From Artemia franciscana (lineage: Eukaryota; Arthropoda; Branchiopoda; Anostraca; Artemiidae): 64,000 bases of DNA. Position numbers and translations under genes: made by a program. Location: assembly GCF_032884065.1 (NCBI RefSeq), contig NC_088871.1, positions 50,674,162 through 50,738,161 on the forward strand, in the 5' to 3' direction. Each line of letters starts with the position of its first letter. Positions within the stretch are counted from its first letter, which is position 1. The notes beneath the pieces were generated by a model, which ran no database searches, was not told where the DNA came from, and worked only from the letters and a program-made list of their open reading frames with translations. Below are positions 18,900 through 31,257 of this stretch, one piece after another.

Positions 18900-21720
18900 G
18901 TTTTTATTTGTTTAATCTAAGAAACGACCGAGGGCGTTAAGTACAAACTTTTGAGACTATGCTCTTGGAAATGTTATGGATTGATCGAAAAGCAAAAAGT
19001 CCTTACTCCTACCAGCTAAACAGCTGAGAATACTAAGTTTAAACTTTCAGAGCGTGTTGAGGAAAATGTTAAAAAGTGGTCAGAGGGCAACCAGTCCCAC
19101 TAACATGCTCTTTATAACTGCCTTGCCCCCAAAATATCTTATACAAATTTTGGAATAGCCATTTTGTTCAAAATAGTTGAAAAGTTAAATAACTGTGCCT
19201 CGGGGTGATATTACTACCCAGAGCCCCTCTTGGCAAGTGTTGCAAACTATAAAAGTTATCCATTGCTTATATATAAGGTTGGTTATTAGGAAAGTGGGCA
19301 CGTTTCATTTTGAGTCTCCAAAGAGGCTAAGGGTACTAAGGTAAAACTTACAGAAAATGTTTAGGAGGATTCCAAACATTACCTAAACACACTATATGCT
19401 GAAGGGTTGTCATAAGGACAAAACCTCAATATCTAAGGATCGGCTAAGGTTGTTCGGATGAAACTCTAAAGGCGTCTTGAGAGGAATGTTGAAAAAGGAA
19501 CTTGGGGAACTAGAAACCCCCCCCCCCCCATTGCTGCTTTTTTATATGCCCGCTTAGTACTGATAGAAATCCGAAAAACAAAATAGCAAAATATTCAAAA
19601 TATCTAATGGTTATGCCCCTGGGGATCCCATGCCCTCAAGGCTCCGGGGGAAGGAACTTAGGTTACGCATTTACATGTAAGATTTATCTTTGGGAGAGGA
19701 AGAATTTTTTATCCTGGATGGGTCCGAAAGAATTAAGGGCATTGAGGTGAAATTTTGGGGAATCTTTAGGGGTATGTTGAGGTAAATAAAAAAAATTACT
19801 GGTTTCGACTGTGATTGTAACTACTCCTCACTGCAATGACTTGCAACTGTAACTGCTTGCAACTATTTGCTCGCTAATTGTCAAAAGGCTGCCTCAGCAA
19901 TGGCTGAGGGCAATAAGCGGAAATGTTCAGCTCGTATTGAACAGTACTTTGAGTTCAAAGGACTCCCCTTGACCTTATTAGACCCTCTTAGCACTGGTAA
20001 AAATCACGCACTGGTAAAAAAGTGGCTTAATAGCCACTTTATTCAAACTAGTCAAAAGCTCTAATAACTATTCCTCTGGGAATGTCCCTGGAGAAAAAGT
20101 TGTAAATTATGCAATTTGCTCATTTCTTAGATACAGGATTTGACATTGTGACAGAGGGGGAAGGTTTAATCCTAAGTGTTTAACAAAAAGCTAAGGATGT
20201 TAAGGGAAAAGTTCGGGGAATGTTGAGTAGGATGTTGCACCAAATTCAAATCCTAGGAGGGACCAAGGGAATTAACTGTACACATTCAGGGCTGCTATGC
20301 AACTGACTGCCTGCAACTGAGACTATGACTACTACTGGGCATACTTGCGCGACCACTTATAACTTCGATTATCTCTACTTTAAACCCGGACCGTGTCCAC
20401 TATGATTATCAAGGTTTTCATACAGTTATCTCTATAATATCTTAGGAGCAGCTATGGGTAATATTTAGGATCACTATTGCTACTGTTACTATGACTGCAA
20501 CTGCAACTACTTGCGGCTGCGACTATGAATACTTGGAACTGTTTATGACGGTGGCTCCTGCTATGTGTATCAGCTGATGCGAATTCTTGCAACTTTGACT
20601 ATTTGTGGTTGTAACTAAATGTGACTGCAAATACAAGCGATCAAGATTACTTATGTCTGTGACTGAGGCTATTTGCCATTGCAAGCGTGACTATTTTGAA
20701 ATAGAACTGCTTGCAACCACGACTATTTGTGACTTTGACAACTTTCGACTATTACTACATGTGACTGTGACTACTTAACGACTTGCTTCGACTGTGTCTG
20801 CAACTACTTATGACTACAAATAAGGATGCAAGTCGTCTATTAATGCAGCTGCTTATAACTTCGACTATTTACTTATTTTATTGAATTTCGAGGGGGATTT
20901 TGTACTAAGTCAAAAGACACCAAATGCATCAAAGTTGTCAAAAGGGCGTATCTGCGTGTATCTATATTCATCTCTTTAACGGTTATGGGTATTAAGTTAA
21001 AACTTAATAGAATGCTAAGGGGTGTGTTAAACAAAGTGAATAGACACTATATGTATGCAGGTTGTCAAAATGACATATCTTGAATATTTCAAGAACAGCT
21101 AGGAAAGGGTATCAAACTGAAACATTCAGAGAATGTTGAAGGGGAAATTGAACTTAAAGATATTGTGTTTATCCCAGTTGTTAATGGGCTTAGTTGCAAC
21201 ATTTTAGGAACGACTCAGATTAGGGAGTTTAAAATTTCAGGAAATTTCGAATTGGATGTTTAATTCAAGCTAAAAACATTAGGCGTATTCATGTTAACAA
21301 AATGGCATGTGTGCCAGACATCAGGAAAGACAAGGATGAGTTTAAACTTTCAGATTTGAGGGAAATTTTGTGCCAAATCAAAAAACAACTGTGAGCATCC
21401 CGATTGTCAAAATTGCGCATGTGCAATATCTGAGGATAGAATGGCTAATAATATTAATCTGAAATTTTCAGGGAATGTTGAACTAAATCAAAGGATACTA
21501 TACTCAGTACTCACCCAGCTTGATCAAACTTTGTGTGCAATTTCTCAGAAAAAAGTTAAGGATATTAAGTTGAAACTTCCAGTGAATGCTATGGGAATGT
21601 TGAGCTCAATCAAAAGATATTATATGCATCCTGGTAGTCAAAAGGGCGTGTGTAAAATGTATCAGGAATGGCTGACATTTAATCGAAGCTTTCAGGGAAT
21701 ATAGAAATACAAGACGAGTA
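18900..21720 (+). repeat. Degenerate tandem repeat array, part 2
   Basis: The array continues from before E1, with units containing GGGTATTAAGTTGAAACTT, TTTCAGGGAATGTTGA, ACTAAATCAAAAGGC, ATGCATCC and GTTGTCAAAAGGGCGT. Units sharpen towards the right end (21360-21700), where the period is about 120-140 bp. The open frame at 21441-21704 covers two units and is probably chance. Confidence 0.6.
19800..20880 (+). repeat. Low-complexity GACT/GCAACT-rich stretch
   Basis: Very many short repeats of the type GACTGCAACTACTTG, ACTGTGACTAC and TTGCAACTG occur without fixed period, densest at 20280-20870. It looks like an old expanded 6- to 12-bp satellite embedded in the array. Confidence 0.65.
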
Positions 21721-21849
21721 GAAACTAGTTAAATTTTTTAGAAAAGGAAGTTTTAAAAGAAAATTAAAGAGCCATGCTAAACTTTTTATCGGTAGAAATA
21801 AATTTTTATAATAATTTAAACTAAAAAAAGAAGGATTTAGTATTAAAAA

Positions 21850-22640
21850 ACAGATGAAACCCATAACGAACGCAAATCAAAATAAATGATCATGGCAAAA
21901 TAACTCAAATTAGAAAAAAAATAACTATTAAATAATAAATGAAACCCATAACGAAAACAAATCAAAATAAACGATCCTAGCAAACATAAAGATAACCAGT
22001 TCTAATATAGATAAATAAATAAATCTTAAAACGAACAAAAATTAAACAAGAGTGTGGCTGCTGCCTTCTTCCTCCTTTATAGCCGCAAAAGTCTAATATA
22101 CATTGCATCATTCGCGCTTTACTGAAAACAAATTATATTACAAATATTTTCTTTTATATTTACAACGTTCAAAAATAAAAATTGCAGTGAAATAAAACCT
22201 TGGATTGTTAAGTTTCCAGGAATTAATATCATTATCTATTAAATATTCAGTTTATTTTCATTGGTTCTTTTCAATCATCTTAATTGTATTAGTGATTTAT
22301 TATAGTATTTGTAGGTGATGTTTTGAAAAACGGAATCACATTGTCCAAGATGCATTCAGTTTTCAGTAAAACATCATATTGGTTCTTCATTTAAGTTTCA
22401 ATAAACTCGTCTGTGCTAGTGCCTGTTATCTTTGTTTGCTTTAATCGTTTTTTCAATTTCTGTTTGTTTGAGGTTTCATTAGTTTTCTTAATAGTAATTT
22501 CTGGTTGTTTCGAGTTTAAATTATTATAGGTAATTATTTCTGCTGATCTTAAGTTTAATTTTGTTATTTACTTTTCTTTGAAAAACTTATTTTCAGAAAG
22601 TAGTTTTTAATCAATATTATGAAAAGTTTGAAAATCAAAA
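21850..22640. repeat. Family G interspersed repeat
   Basis: The opening contains a doubled segment (ATGAAACCCATAACGAA at about 21853 and 21942, about 88 bp apart). TATAGCCGCAAAAGTCTAATA and GCGCTTTACTGAAAAC follow, and later TTTCTGCTGATCTTA and AAAACTTATTTTCAGAAAG. The last two blocks recur in the same order at 40590-40670, and the GTTTTCAGTAAAGCGC piece recurs inverted at 40180. Confidence 0.55.
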
Positions 22641-22739
22641 TATGAAAACTTAAAAAATATCCTAAATATTTAATAATTTCAAAGAGCAAAAATAAATGTT
22701 AGCACTTTCATATTATATAATGAAAGAGTAGGGTATTGA

Positions 22740-23267
22740 GCTTGGGGCATACTATATAATTTTTGTTCGTTTTAATGTTGCTACTTACTTACAGCTGTAA
22801 AAACTCTTTTTTTATTTGATCTACGGTTAAAAGGCTAACCATCTACTCGGCTTTGATCTTTCAACTATACTGAACAAATGGCCGTCTCAAAATTTTGATC
22901 AGATAATTCTAGGGGAAAACGTACGTGGGGGAGGGCCCAGTTGCCCTCCAATGTTTTTGGTCATTTAAAAAGGGCACTAATCATTCAACTCTGGCTGCCA
23001 GGCCTGTAGATGTCTCGATCTCTTCGCGGGAAACTTCATTCCTTGGACCAAATTTCAACACCCCACAAAATTCTTAGTTTGTATAAAAATAACTAATATG
23101 CTTTGACCGAACATTCATTTAGCCTTAGTATCAATTAAATAAAAAAACTAGTTTTTGTAACTGAAAGTAAGGAACTAAAGAAAGTTATAAAAATAACTAA
23201 TATGCTTTGACTGAACATTCATTTAGCCTTAGTATCAACTAAATAAAAAAAACTAGTTTTTTTTAAA
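22740..23267. repeat. Family E-related fragments with a 104-bp tandem duplication
   Basis: TTTTTGTTCGTTTTAATGTTG at 22765 and CAGTTGCCCTCCAATG at 22950 belong to family E interiors. A unit beginning TATAAAAATAACTAATATGC occurs at 23082 and again at 23186, a direct duplication with period 104 bp. Confidence 0.65.
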
Positions 23268-24887
23268 CTGAAACTAAGGAGCGACATTAAAACTTACAAC
23301 GAACAGAAATTACTCCGTATATGAAATGGGTTGTCCCCTCCTCAACGCCTCGCTCTTTACGCTAAGGTTTTTAATTGTTTTAAAAATTAGAATTGTAGCA
23401 AAGAGTCAAACTTTAGCGTAAAGAGCGAGGGATTGCGGAGGGGAAAACCCGTTTCATATACGGAGCAATTTTTGTTCGTTTTAAGTTTTAATGTTGCTCC
23501 TTACTTTCAGTTAAAAAAACTATTTTTTTTTTATTTCTGAACGTTTTTGAATTAACGCATGTTTGATTTTGGCTCTCCGCACATAAATTATTAAAATGAA
23601 ATTTGCATACTAATTCTAATTTTGATCTGACGATTTTGAGAAATAAGGGGTGGGGAAGGAGGCCTAGTTTCCCTCCAATTTTTCGGTTACTTAAAAAGGC
23701 AACTAGAACTTTTAATTTTTAACGAACGTTTTGATTAGTTAAAAAATATACGTAACTTAAGAATTAACTTACGTAACAAACTTTTATATTCTTATATTTT
23801 TATTATGCATATGAGGGGGTTTGTCCCCTCGTTAATACCTCGATCTTTATACTAAATCTTAAGTTTTGTCCCAATTCTTTAAGAATGACCCCTGAATCAG
23901 AAAGGCCTTAGAATAAGTAGTTGAAATTACTAAAAATACTTTAGCATAAAGAGCGATGTATTTATCTCCTCCTAAATACCTCGCTCTTTATGCTAAAGTG
24001 TTTTTACAACCCCTCATATGCTTAATAATCTCTGTTTGTTTTAAGTTTTAATGCTACTCCTTACTTTCAATTGAAAAAACTTTTTCATGTTTTTTTTTCA
24101 TTTTTTTTTTTATAGTAATGCTAGAAAATCCTGCGCCCTTTTCATTGAGTTTCTCCTCCCCCATGACAGATTCCTCCAAGAAAAGATCCTTCCACATAGC
24201 GCCCTTCCCTCAACCCAACCCCCCAAACCAAAAGAATTCCACTGAAAACGTCTGTACACTTCCCAATAACCATTAATGTATGTAAACACTGGTCAAGGTT
24301 TGTAACTTGCAGCCCCTCCCCCAGAGACTGTTGGGGAGTAAGTCATCCCCAAAGACATACCTATTATGGTTTTTGACTACGCGAAACAAAATAGCTATCC
24401 CAAAATTTTGATCCTTTGACTTTGGGAAAAAATGAGCGTGGGAGGGGGCCTAGGAGCCCTCCAATTTTTTTGGTCACTTAAAAAGGGCACTAGAACTTTC
24501 TATTTCCATGAGAATGAGCCCTCCTGCGACATTCTAGGACCACTTGGTCGATACGACCGGTGATCTGTCTTCTGGCGAAAATTACGAAATTGTACATTTT
24601 TGTAGATAGCAGCTGAATTTTTGCTATAGAGTTCTCTGATACGCTGAATGCGATGGTGTGATTTTAGTTAAGATTCTATGACTTTTGAGGGGTGTTTCCC
24701 TCTATTTTCCAAAATAAGGTACATTTTCTCAGGCTCGTAACTTTTGATGGCAAAGACTAAATTTGATGAAACTTATATATTTAAAATCAGCATGAAAATT
24801 TGATTTTTTTATGTATCTTTTAGCATCAAAATTCCGATTTTTAGAGTTTCGTTTACTATTGAGCCTGGTCGCTCCTTACTACAGTTC
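23268..24887 (-). repeat. Family E element (E2), hairpin end broken
   Basis: This is reverse-oriented relative to E1. The foldback lies at 23268-23365 and 23411-23510. The interior matches E1 throughout. The hairpin end stops inside its stem: CTCCTTACTACAGTTC at 24873-24887 is followed at once by family A sequence. Compare the intact end at 39415-39454. Confidence 0.85.
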
Positions 24888-26884
24888 TGAAAAATATGAA
24901 AAATCTGAATAATTCTGAAAAATCAGAAAAATGAGTTATTTTTAACTTACGAACGAGTGATCGGATATCAGTGAAATTTGATGTTTAGAAGGGTATTGTG
25001 TCTTAGAGCTCTTATTTTAAATCCCGACCGGATCTGGTGACATTGGGGGTGGGGGAGTTGGGAGGGGGAAACCTAAAACTTGGAAAACACTTAGAGTGGA
25101 GGGATCGTGATGAAACTTGGTGGGAAAAATAAGCACAAGTCCTAGATGCATGATTGACATAAAAGGAATGGATCCGCTCTCTTTGTGGTAGTTGGGGGGG
25201 GGGTCTTTTGAAAAATTAGAAAAAATGAGGTATTTGTAACTTACGAACGGGTGATCGGATCTCAATGAAATTTGATATTTAGAAGTATATCGTGGCTCAG
25301 AGCTCTTATTTTAAACCCGAACGGATCCGGTGACAATGGAGGGGGGGAGTAGGGAGGGGGAAACCTAAAGCATGGAAAACACCTAGACTGGAGGAATCAG
25401 GATGAAACTTGGTGGGAAAAATAAGCACAAGTCTTATATACATGATTGACATAACTGGAACGGATCCGCTCTCTTTGGGGTAGTTGGGGGAGGGTTTAAT
25501 TCTGAAAAATTAGAAAAAAATTAGGTATTTTTAACTTACGAACGGGTGATCGGATCTCAATGAAATTTGATATTTAGACGGATATCGTGTCTCAAAGCTC
25601 TTATTTTAAATCCTGACCGGATCTGGTGATATGTGGGGAAGTGTTGGGCGGGGGAACCTAAAATCATGGAAAACGCTTAGATTGGAGGGATCGGGATGAA
25701 ACTTGGTGGGAAAAATAAGCAGAAGTCTTATATACGTGATTTACATAATTGGAACGGATCCGCTCTATTGGGGGGGGGGTTAATTCTGAAAAATAAGAAA
25801 AAATGACGTATTTTTAACTTACGAAGGAGTGATCGGATCTTCATGAAACTTCATATTTAGAAGGACCTTGTAACTCAGATCTCTTATTTTAAATCTCAAC
25901 CGGATCAAGCGTAATTGGGGGGGGGGCAGTTGGGGGGACCGGAAATCTTAGAAAATACTTAAAGCGGTGAGATCAGGATGAAACTGGATGGGAAGAATAG
26001 AAACCTGTCTAAGATACGTGACTGACATAACAAGACCGGATCTGCTCTCTTTGGTGGAATTGGGGGGGGTAATTTTGAAAATATAGGTATTTGTAACTTA
26101 GGAAAGGGTGACCAGATCTTAACGAAATTTGATATTTAGAAGGATCTTGTGTTTTAGAGTTCTAATTTTAAATTCCGACCAGATCCTGTGACATTAGGGG
26201 GAGTTGGAGGGGGAAACCGGAATTCTCGGAAAACGTGAAAATTGGGGTATTTTTATCTTACGAGTAGATGATCGGATCTTAATTAAATTTAATTTTTAGA
26301 AGGAATTTATGTCTCAGAACTCTTATTTCAAATCCCGACCAGATCCTTTGACATTGGGTGGAGTTGGAGGGGGAAATGTTGGAAAAACACTTGGAGTGGA
26401 GGAATCGGGATGAAGCTTGGTGGATAGAATAAACAAATGTCCTTGATACGTGATTGACAGAATCGTACTGAATTCACTCTCTTTGGGGGAGTTGGGGGAG
26501 GGTTCAGTGATTTCGCGAGTTTGGTGCTTCTGGACGTGCTAGGACGAAGAAAATTGGTAGGCGTGTCAGGGAGCTGCACAATTTGACTTGATAAAGTCGT
26601 TTTTCCAGATTCGACCATCTGGGGGACTAAAGGGAGAGGAAAAATTAGAAAAAATTAGGTGTTTATAACTTACGAGTGGGTGATCGGATCTTAATGAATT
26701 TTGATATTTAGTAGGACATCGTGATTCAGAGCTCTTATTTTAAATCCTGACCGGCATTATGCCTCTCATTTTCCTTTTTAAATCAATCTATTGATTCATA
26801 GAATTTTTTTAGAGCTCATGCCATATGATCTCTTGGCTCTTAGCTCTTCTCGCCTCGTCACAAGTGCCGAGCTCTTAGCTCTTG
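24888..26884 (+). repeat. Family A element (A4), hairpin end missing
   Basis: The array of about 280-bp monomers (AACTTACGAACG, GATCGGATCT, GTGACATTGGGGG) begins directly at the broken end of E2, without hairpin and leader. About seven monomers follow. The AGCTCTT end is present but eroded (CACAAGTGCCGAGCTCTTAG). Confidence 0.8.
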
Positions 26885-26939
26885 TTTTAAGAAGTAAACA
26901 GCTATACTAAACCTAAAACAAGCCAACATAGTCATGTAG

Positions 26940-27115
26940 CGATTCAAACTTAAAACCAAGAAAGATTACTATGAATGAGTAGCTTATACCCAAAACGAAC
27001 AAAAGTTACTATGATTAAATGAGTAACTTATACCCAAAACGAACAAAAGTTACCATGATTGAATGAGTAACTTATAACTAAAATGAACAAAAGTTACCAT
27101 GATTGGATTAGTGAA
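26940..27115 (+). repeat. 44-bp tandem repeat, about 3.5 units
   Basis: Units beginning GAGTAACTTATACCCAAAAC start at 26977, 27021 and 27065, each with GAACAAAAGTTAC and ATGATT. The period is exactly 44 bp. Confidence 0.85.
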
Positions 27116-28699
27116 ACCTAAAGTGAACCGAAATTAAAATGAATAATCACATTCAACTTAAGAATAATATATACTACTTAAATGAATACGAACGTTTCAT
27201 TTAAATGAAACGAATGTAAATTTAAATGTGTAGTCAAGATAAACTTGATACGAATGGATATGACCACAAATACAAGTGGAATAGCCGCCAAATAACCCTG
27301 TAAAGGTCAAAGCGTCATTTGTGCTGTACTGAGAACGATTTATATTTCAATCCACGTGTTTTTATTTGTCATAACATCACAACAACCGTATTAAATCATA
27401 TTGGTAATCAAGGTTTAGAGACGGATTATATGGGTTTATTTCTGCTCGTTTTTGATGTTAAAGTAGCTTTAGTTTGTTTAGGTTTGCTTTTTTCGTTTGT
27501 CCTGTTGGTTAGTTTCAATTTCTGATCATTTTAAGTCTACCCTACCCTGTCTACATGCTCAGCAAGTTTCAAGACTCTCAGAGACGAAACATGTTAAAGT
27601 ACACCGTTGGGCTTCACAAATCGAAGCAGCCAAAAATCGTACCAGCTTTTCTGAATAGAGGTGTTACTGGCTCAGGAGATTATGAAGAAAAACCAAAGCG
27701 GGAAATCTTGAAAAAAGTGGATCTAAGGGAAAAAAAAGAACATTCAAACAAATATTTCGCCTGTATCACAACAAGGCCTTCTCAATGTTGACAATTGATG
27801 ACTTTACAGCATAACAATTTAAAATTGTAAGAAAAAATATCAAATCGAATGAGAATAAAAAGAAAACTGGAACCAATATGTAACCAGATCTTTCTTTTTA
27901 TTCTTTTGGTTATAGCCTAATTCCCCTACAAAATTTTGAATTCCCCTTGTCTCCCCCTGTAACACAAAACTGAAAGTTTCTATTGTATCTCTCACACCGT
28001 CGCTGAGATATTGCAGATATTCTATTTTGTTAACCTTGGATACATATTTCGTCTTTTGATTTTTCTTCGCCCTCTTTCTTCAAATCAAAATTTTGGGTCT
28101 ACTGCCCTGTTCAGACACCCTAGAAAACTTTCAAATCGATCCCCTGGCAAATCTAGAAGGGGAGAAATGTAATACAATGTAAAATAACGCAATGCAAGTG
28201 AAATAATGTCCAATAATCACAAAATTCGCTGAATTTATCTCGTGATGTTAGTTTTGCTTGTGAAAGTGTATATGAAACAAACTTAAATACCTAAAAGTGC
28301 AACAGTAAAATATTTAGAAACGGAATTCTTTGAGTTGATCCAATCTAGTAACGTTCTAGTTCTACTTGTTATTTAATATGTCCGGTCTTAGTTGATAATT
28401 TTTTCGCTGTAATTTTTTTTTTAAATCTTTGAATCTCTTTTATATAATAAATTCTTCTTAGTTTCCGATTCGCTAAGGTGTGCGAAAGTTGATGGCTAGA
28501 GCAAGCAAAGGTGAATGATAAGGACTGGAAAATGGTTCTTTTTCTAGTATATGCATATGTATTGCTAGTAAAACGTATGAACTTGATAACGGTAGTTTCA
28601 AGACTTTTTATCTGTTTCCTTTGTCATTTCATATTTTTTTTTTGAATTATGAAGACTTACTTGTTTGGTTAATATAATAACCTGATGGGTTTTTTTTAG
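27116..28699. other. Upstream flank of the ZNFX1-like gene; no coding exon supported
   Basis: AT-rich, with a palindromic patch at about 27188-27220 (CGTTTCATTTAAATGAAACG). Open frames at 27319-27525 and 27555-27791 show no domain. A transcription start or 5' untranslated exon of the downstream gene should lie here or further left, because the first coding exon is preceded by a good 3' splice site at 28698-28699. I could not identify it. Confidence 0.4.
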
Positions 28700-28715
28700 G
28701 TTTATTGCTTTCCAA

Positions 28716-30710
28716 ATGAAGCGTGGGACGCTGAGCAAAGACTCAAGTTCCACCTACAGAGGGAGAGGACGTGGTATGCGGTCTGCCAGAAACCATTATC
28801 AAGGCAGAAGATTTGAACTCGAAGGTTTAAAGACATTGAAAGATGAAGACCCATCGATAATCTTGCAGTCTTTAACAAGCAAAATGATAAATTTGGAGAA
28901 AATCCTGCAAGAAGGGGCAGATATAGATTGTTTCGGCCTAATCTTAAAAATGTTTGTAAGGATATCAGAGTCCAAAGCACCAGATTTACTTCCAAATTTA
29001 TTCTTTCATCTCCTAATGATTGTAAAGCGTTCCAGCATTTTCAAATCATTCACAGGCACTTTAACACAGGCTGCTGTTGCAAAAAAACTGGAAAATGCTA
29101 GTCTTCTTGAACTTCATCAAGATCTTGTAAATTTTTCTAATTTTTTCTTAAATAAAGCCCCTAGTTCAGCGTGCGAGTCAATCCCTGAGTGTTTTTTTGA
29201 AACAGTCATTCAGTTAAAAATGATTTTGCAGATTAATGGTTACAACATTCCAAGTACCATTTACGATGACATACGACAATTGAATGTGCGATTTAAAGAT
29301 GCAAGAATCCGTCTTATTGGTTTGAATGAGGTGGAAGGTAAAAACAAACTCCGCAGGCTCGCAAAGATTGGAGAATTATCGTCTATGCAGCCACCTGATG
29401 ACTTCAGGGAATATAGTGTAATCCCCACAACGGAAGATCTTATGGCGACAGATTTACAGTTCATCCGACCAGCAATTGTCGACGCACCATATAAGAGTGT
29501 GGACGATTATCTTGATATTCAGTTTAGATTGCTCAGAGAAGATTTTATTTTTCCACTGAGAGCAGGTATACAAAAGTACATAGACCTCAAAAGTCAAAAA
29601 AAAGTTCTTCGAAGCAAAATTGATGATATGCGGTTGTATTTTGGTGTGAAGTTCATTGATTATAATGTGTTGCAAGGCACACATACTATTTGTATTGCAA
29701 ATGATCGGCTCAAAAAAATTGCCTGGGAAAATTCTAAAAGACTCTTGCCTGGGTCTTTACTTTGTCTGAGTAAAGATGATTTTAAAACTTTTCTTTTAGC
29801 CACTGTAGCAAAACGTGATCCTGAGCTCTTAACTAAAGAAGGAGCTATTGATATTAGACTAGAAAATGTGACAAATTTTAAGAGTCACATGACAGGCTCC
29901 TTTATATTGGCCGAGTCTTCCGTGTATTTTGAAGTATATCGTAATGTCCTTCGAGTATTGCAGCAGATCAGAGACGATAACTTACCAATGAAGGAGCTGG
30001 TACTGGGAAAAGAAGTTGAAGAAGAACTCCCTCTGTATCTGCATTCTTTGAAAGAAATGTCTTATACTTATTATGACTTAAGCATGTTTTCAACTCGAGA
30101 TAGCATGTCAGCAGAATTATTAAAAGATGTTGACATTTTGAAGTTAGATCAAGTATTGATTCCAGAAAATTTGGGTTTGGATCTAAGCCAGTTTCAAGCA
30201 TTGAAAGCAGCATTGACCCAAAAACTTGCGATTATTCACGGGCCTCCCGGCACTGGAAAAACCTTTATTGGGCTTAAAGCTTTAGAAGTTCTGCTAGTAA
30301 ATAAAGAAGTATGGGAAAGCAAAAATATTTTTGTAAATACCACAGGTCCAATATTGATTGTGTGCTATACAAACCATGCCTTAGATCAGTTTGTCGAGGG
30401 TGCCTTAAAATTCACGGGACGGATAGTTCGTATTGGAGGAAGATCAAAGTCTGAAGTAGTCAACCGATGCTCTCTTTTTGAATTGCGTAAGAAACACCGA
30501 GGAGATGTATTTCGTAGTAATAACCATTCTGCTAAACGATATGAACTCAGGGATATTACTCGTCGACTCATCGAAAAAGACGCTGTCATTCACTTGATTC
30601 AGCGAAAGGTTGTAATTCATGAACAATTTTTGTGGCGGAATGAATTCTTGGCCAATGACAATAGCAGTTTGGATGAAGACTTTCTTCAGAATCTCCTATC
30701 GAGGTCTAAG
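28716..30710 (+). CDS. ZNFX1: ZNFX1-like exon 1 (first coding exon; residues 1-665)
   Basis: The start ATG lies 17 bp after a TTTTTTTAG acceptor, so the exon probably begins at 28700 with 16 bp of 5' UTR. No in-frame ATG lies earlier in the exon. Residues 1-35 are basic and RG-rich (STYRGRGRGMRSARN), then FELEGLKTLKDEDPSIIL begins the conserved ZNFX1 N-terminal helical domain (about 35-190). Residues 200-480 form the pre-helicase region. LSQFQALKAAL plus the Walker A motif HGPPGTGKT at 508-516 and CYTNHALDQF at 550-559 open the RecA1 domain. The exon ends SRSK at 30710, followed by the donor GTAAAATAC (phase 0). The open frame runs ten further sense codons, to 30740, and then stops in the intron. 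Antisense frames here are shadows. Confidence 0.95.
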
Positions 30711-31257
30711 GTAAAATACTTGTTTCCTTTTTCAAACTAATTTATTTGCACATATAAACCTGTTTCTCATAATTTTTGAAAGGCTACTTTTGTTCTGCTA
30801 AACCTGATACTCCCATAATTTTGATTGTTCAATCAAAGTTGTTTTTTTACTGGATAATTTTTTTTCCAGTGGATCTATTGCATCGTCCAGTTACTATTAG
30901 CATGAGTCAGTCTTCCAGTTTGTTACCACGATCTGTTTTTATCAAATTCCGTTACTTTTTTTCTCGAGAATCAAAAACAAATATATATTTTTTCGAGGAT
31001 CATGGATACGTGTTTATTTTTCATCATGTCAAACAGTTCGCGGTAACAAACTGCAAGTAAGGAGGGGCTCGGCTAAAAAATTATGTCGTTAGAAATGTTG
31101 TTGATAAATATCGGTTGGTTTTTTAAGTTTTTATATTGCTCTTTGCTTTCCTTTGATGGTCTGGATTCAAAATTATATATAAATTAATTTAATTTTCGCC
31201 CTTCAAAAATATCTGACAGTTTGTTCTTTAGAAGTTCGTCCAGTCTTAAAATGTAAA
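30711..31257. other. Intron 1, left part, with mini family E copy at 31027-31160
   Basis: The intron starts GTAAAATAC. At 31027-31160 a 130-bp derivative of family E joins a hairpin end (CAGTTCGC-GGTA-ACAAACTG, 31034-31053, then AAGTAAGGAGGGGCTCGGC) directly to the other end (TTTTAAGTTTTTATATTGCTC). It is the minimal element with both termini and almost no interior. The open frame at 30776-31060 is intronic and not supported. Confidence 0.65.

Noticed and set aside
26977..27110. 44-bp repeats as a CRISPR or operator array
   Set aside because: Units are contiguous with no unique spacers and decay at both ends; it is a simple tandem repeat.
28702..28995. Minus-strand open frames antisense to ZNFX1-like exon 1 (also 29261-29464, 29454-29684, 29968-30213, 30386-30626)
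   Set aside because: They are shadows of a long, motif-bearing sense frame.
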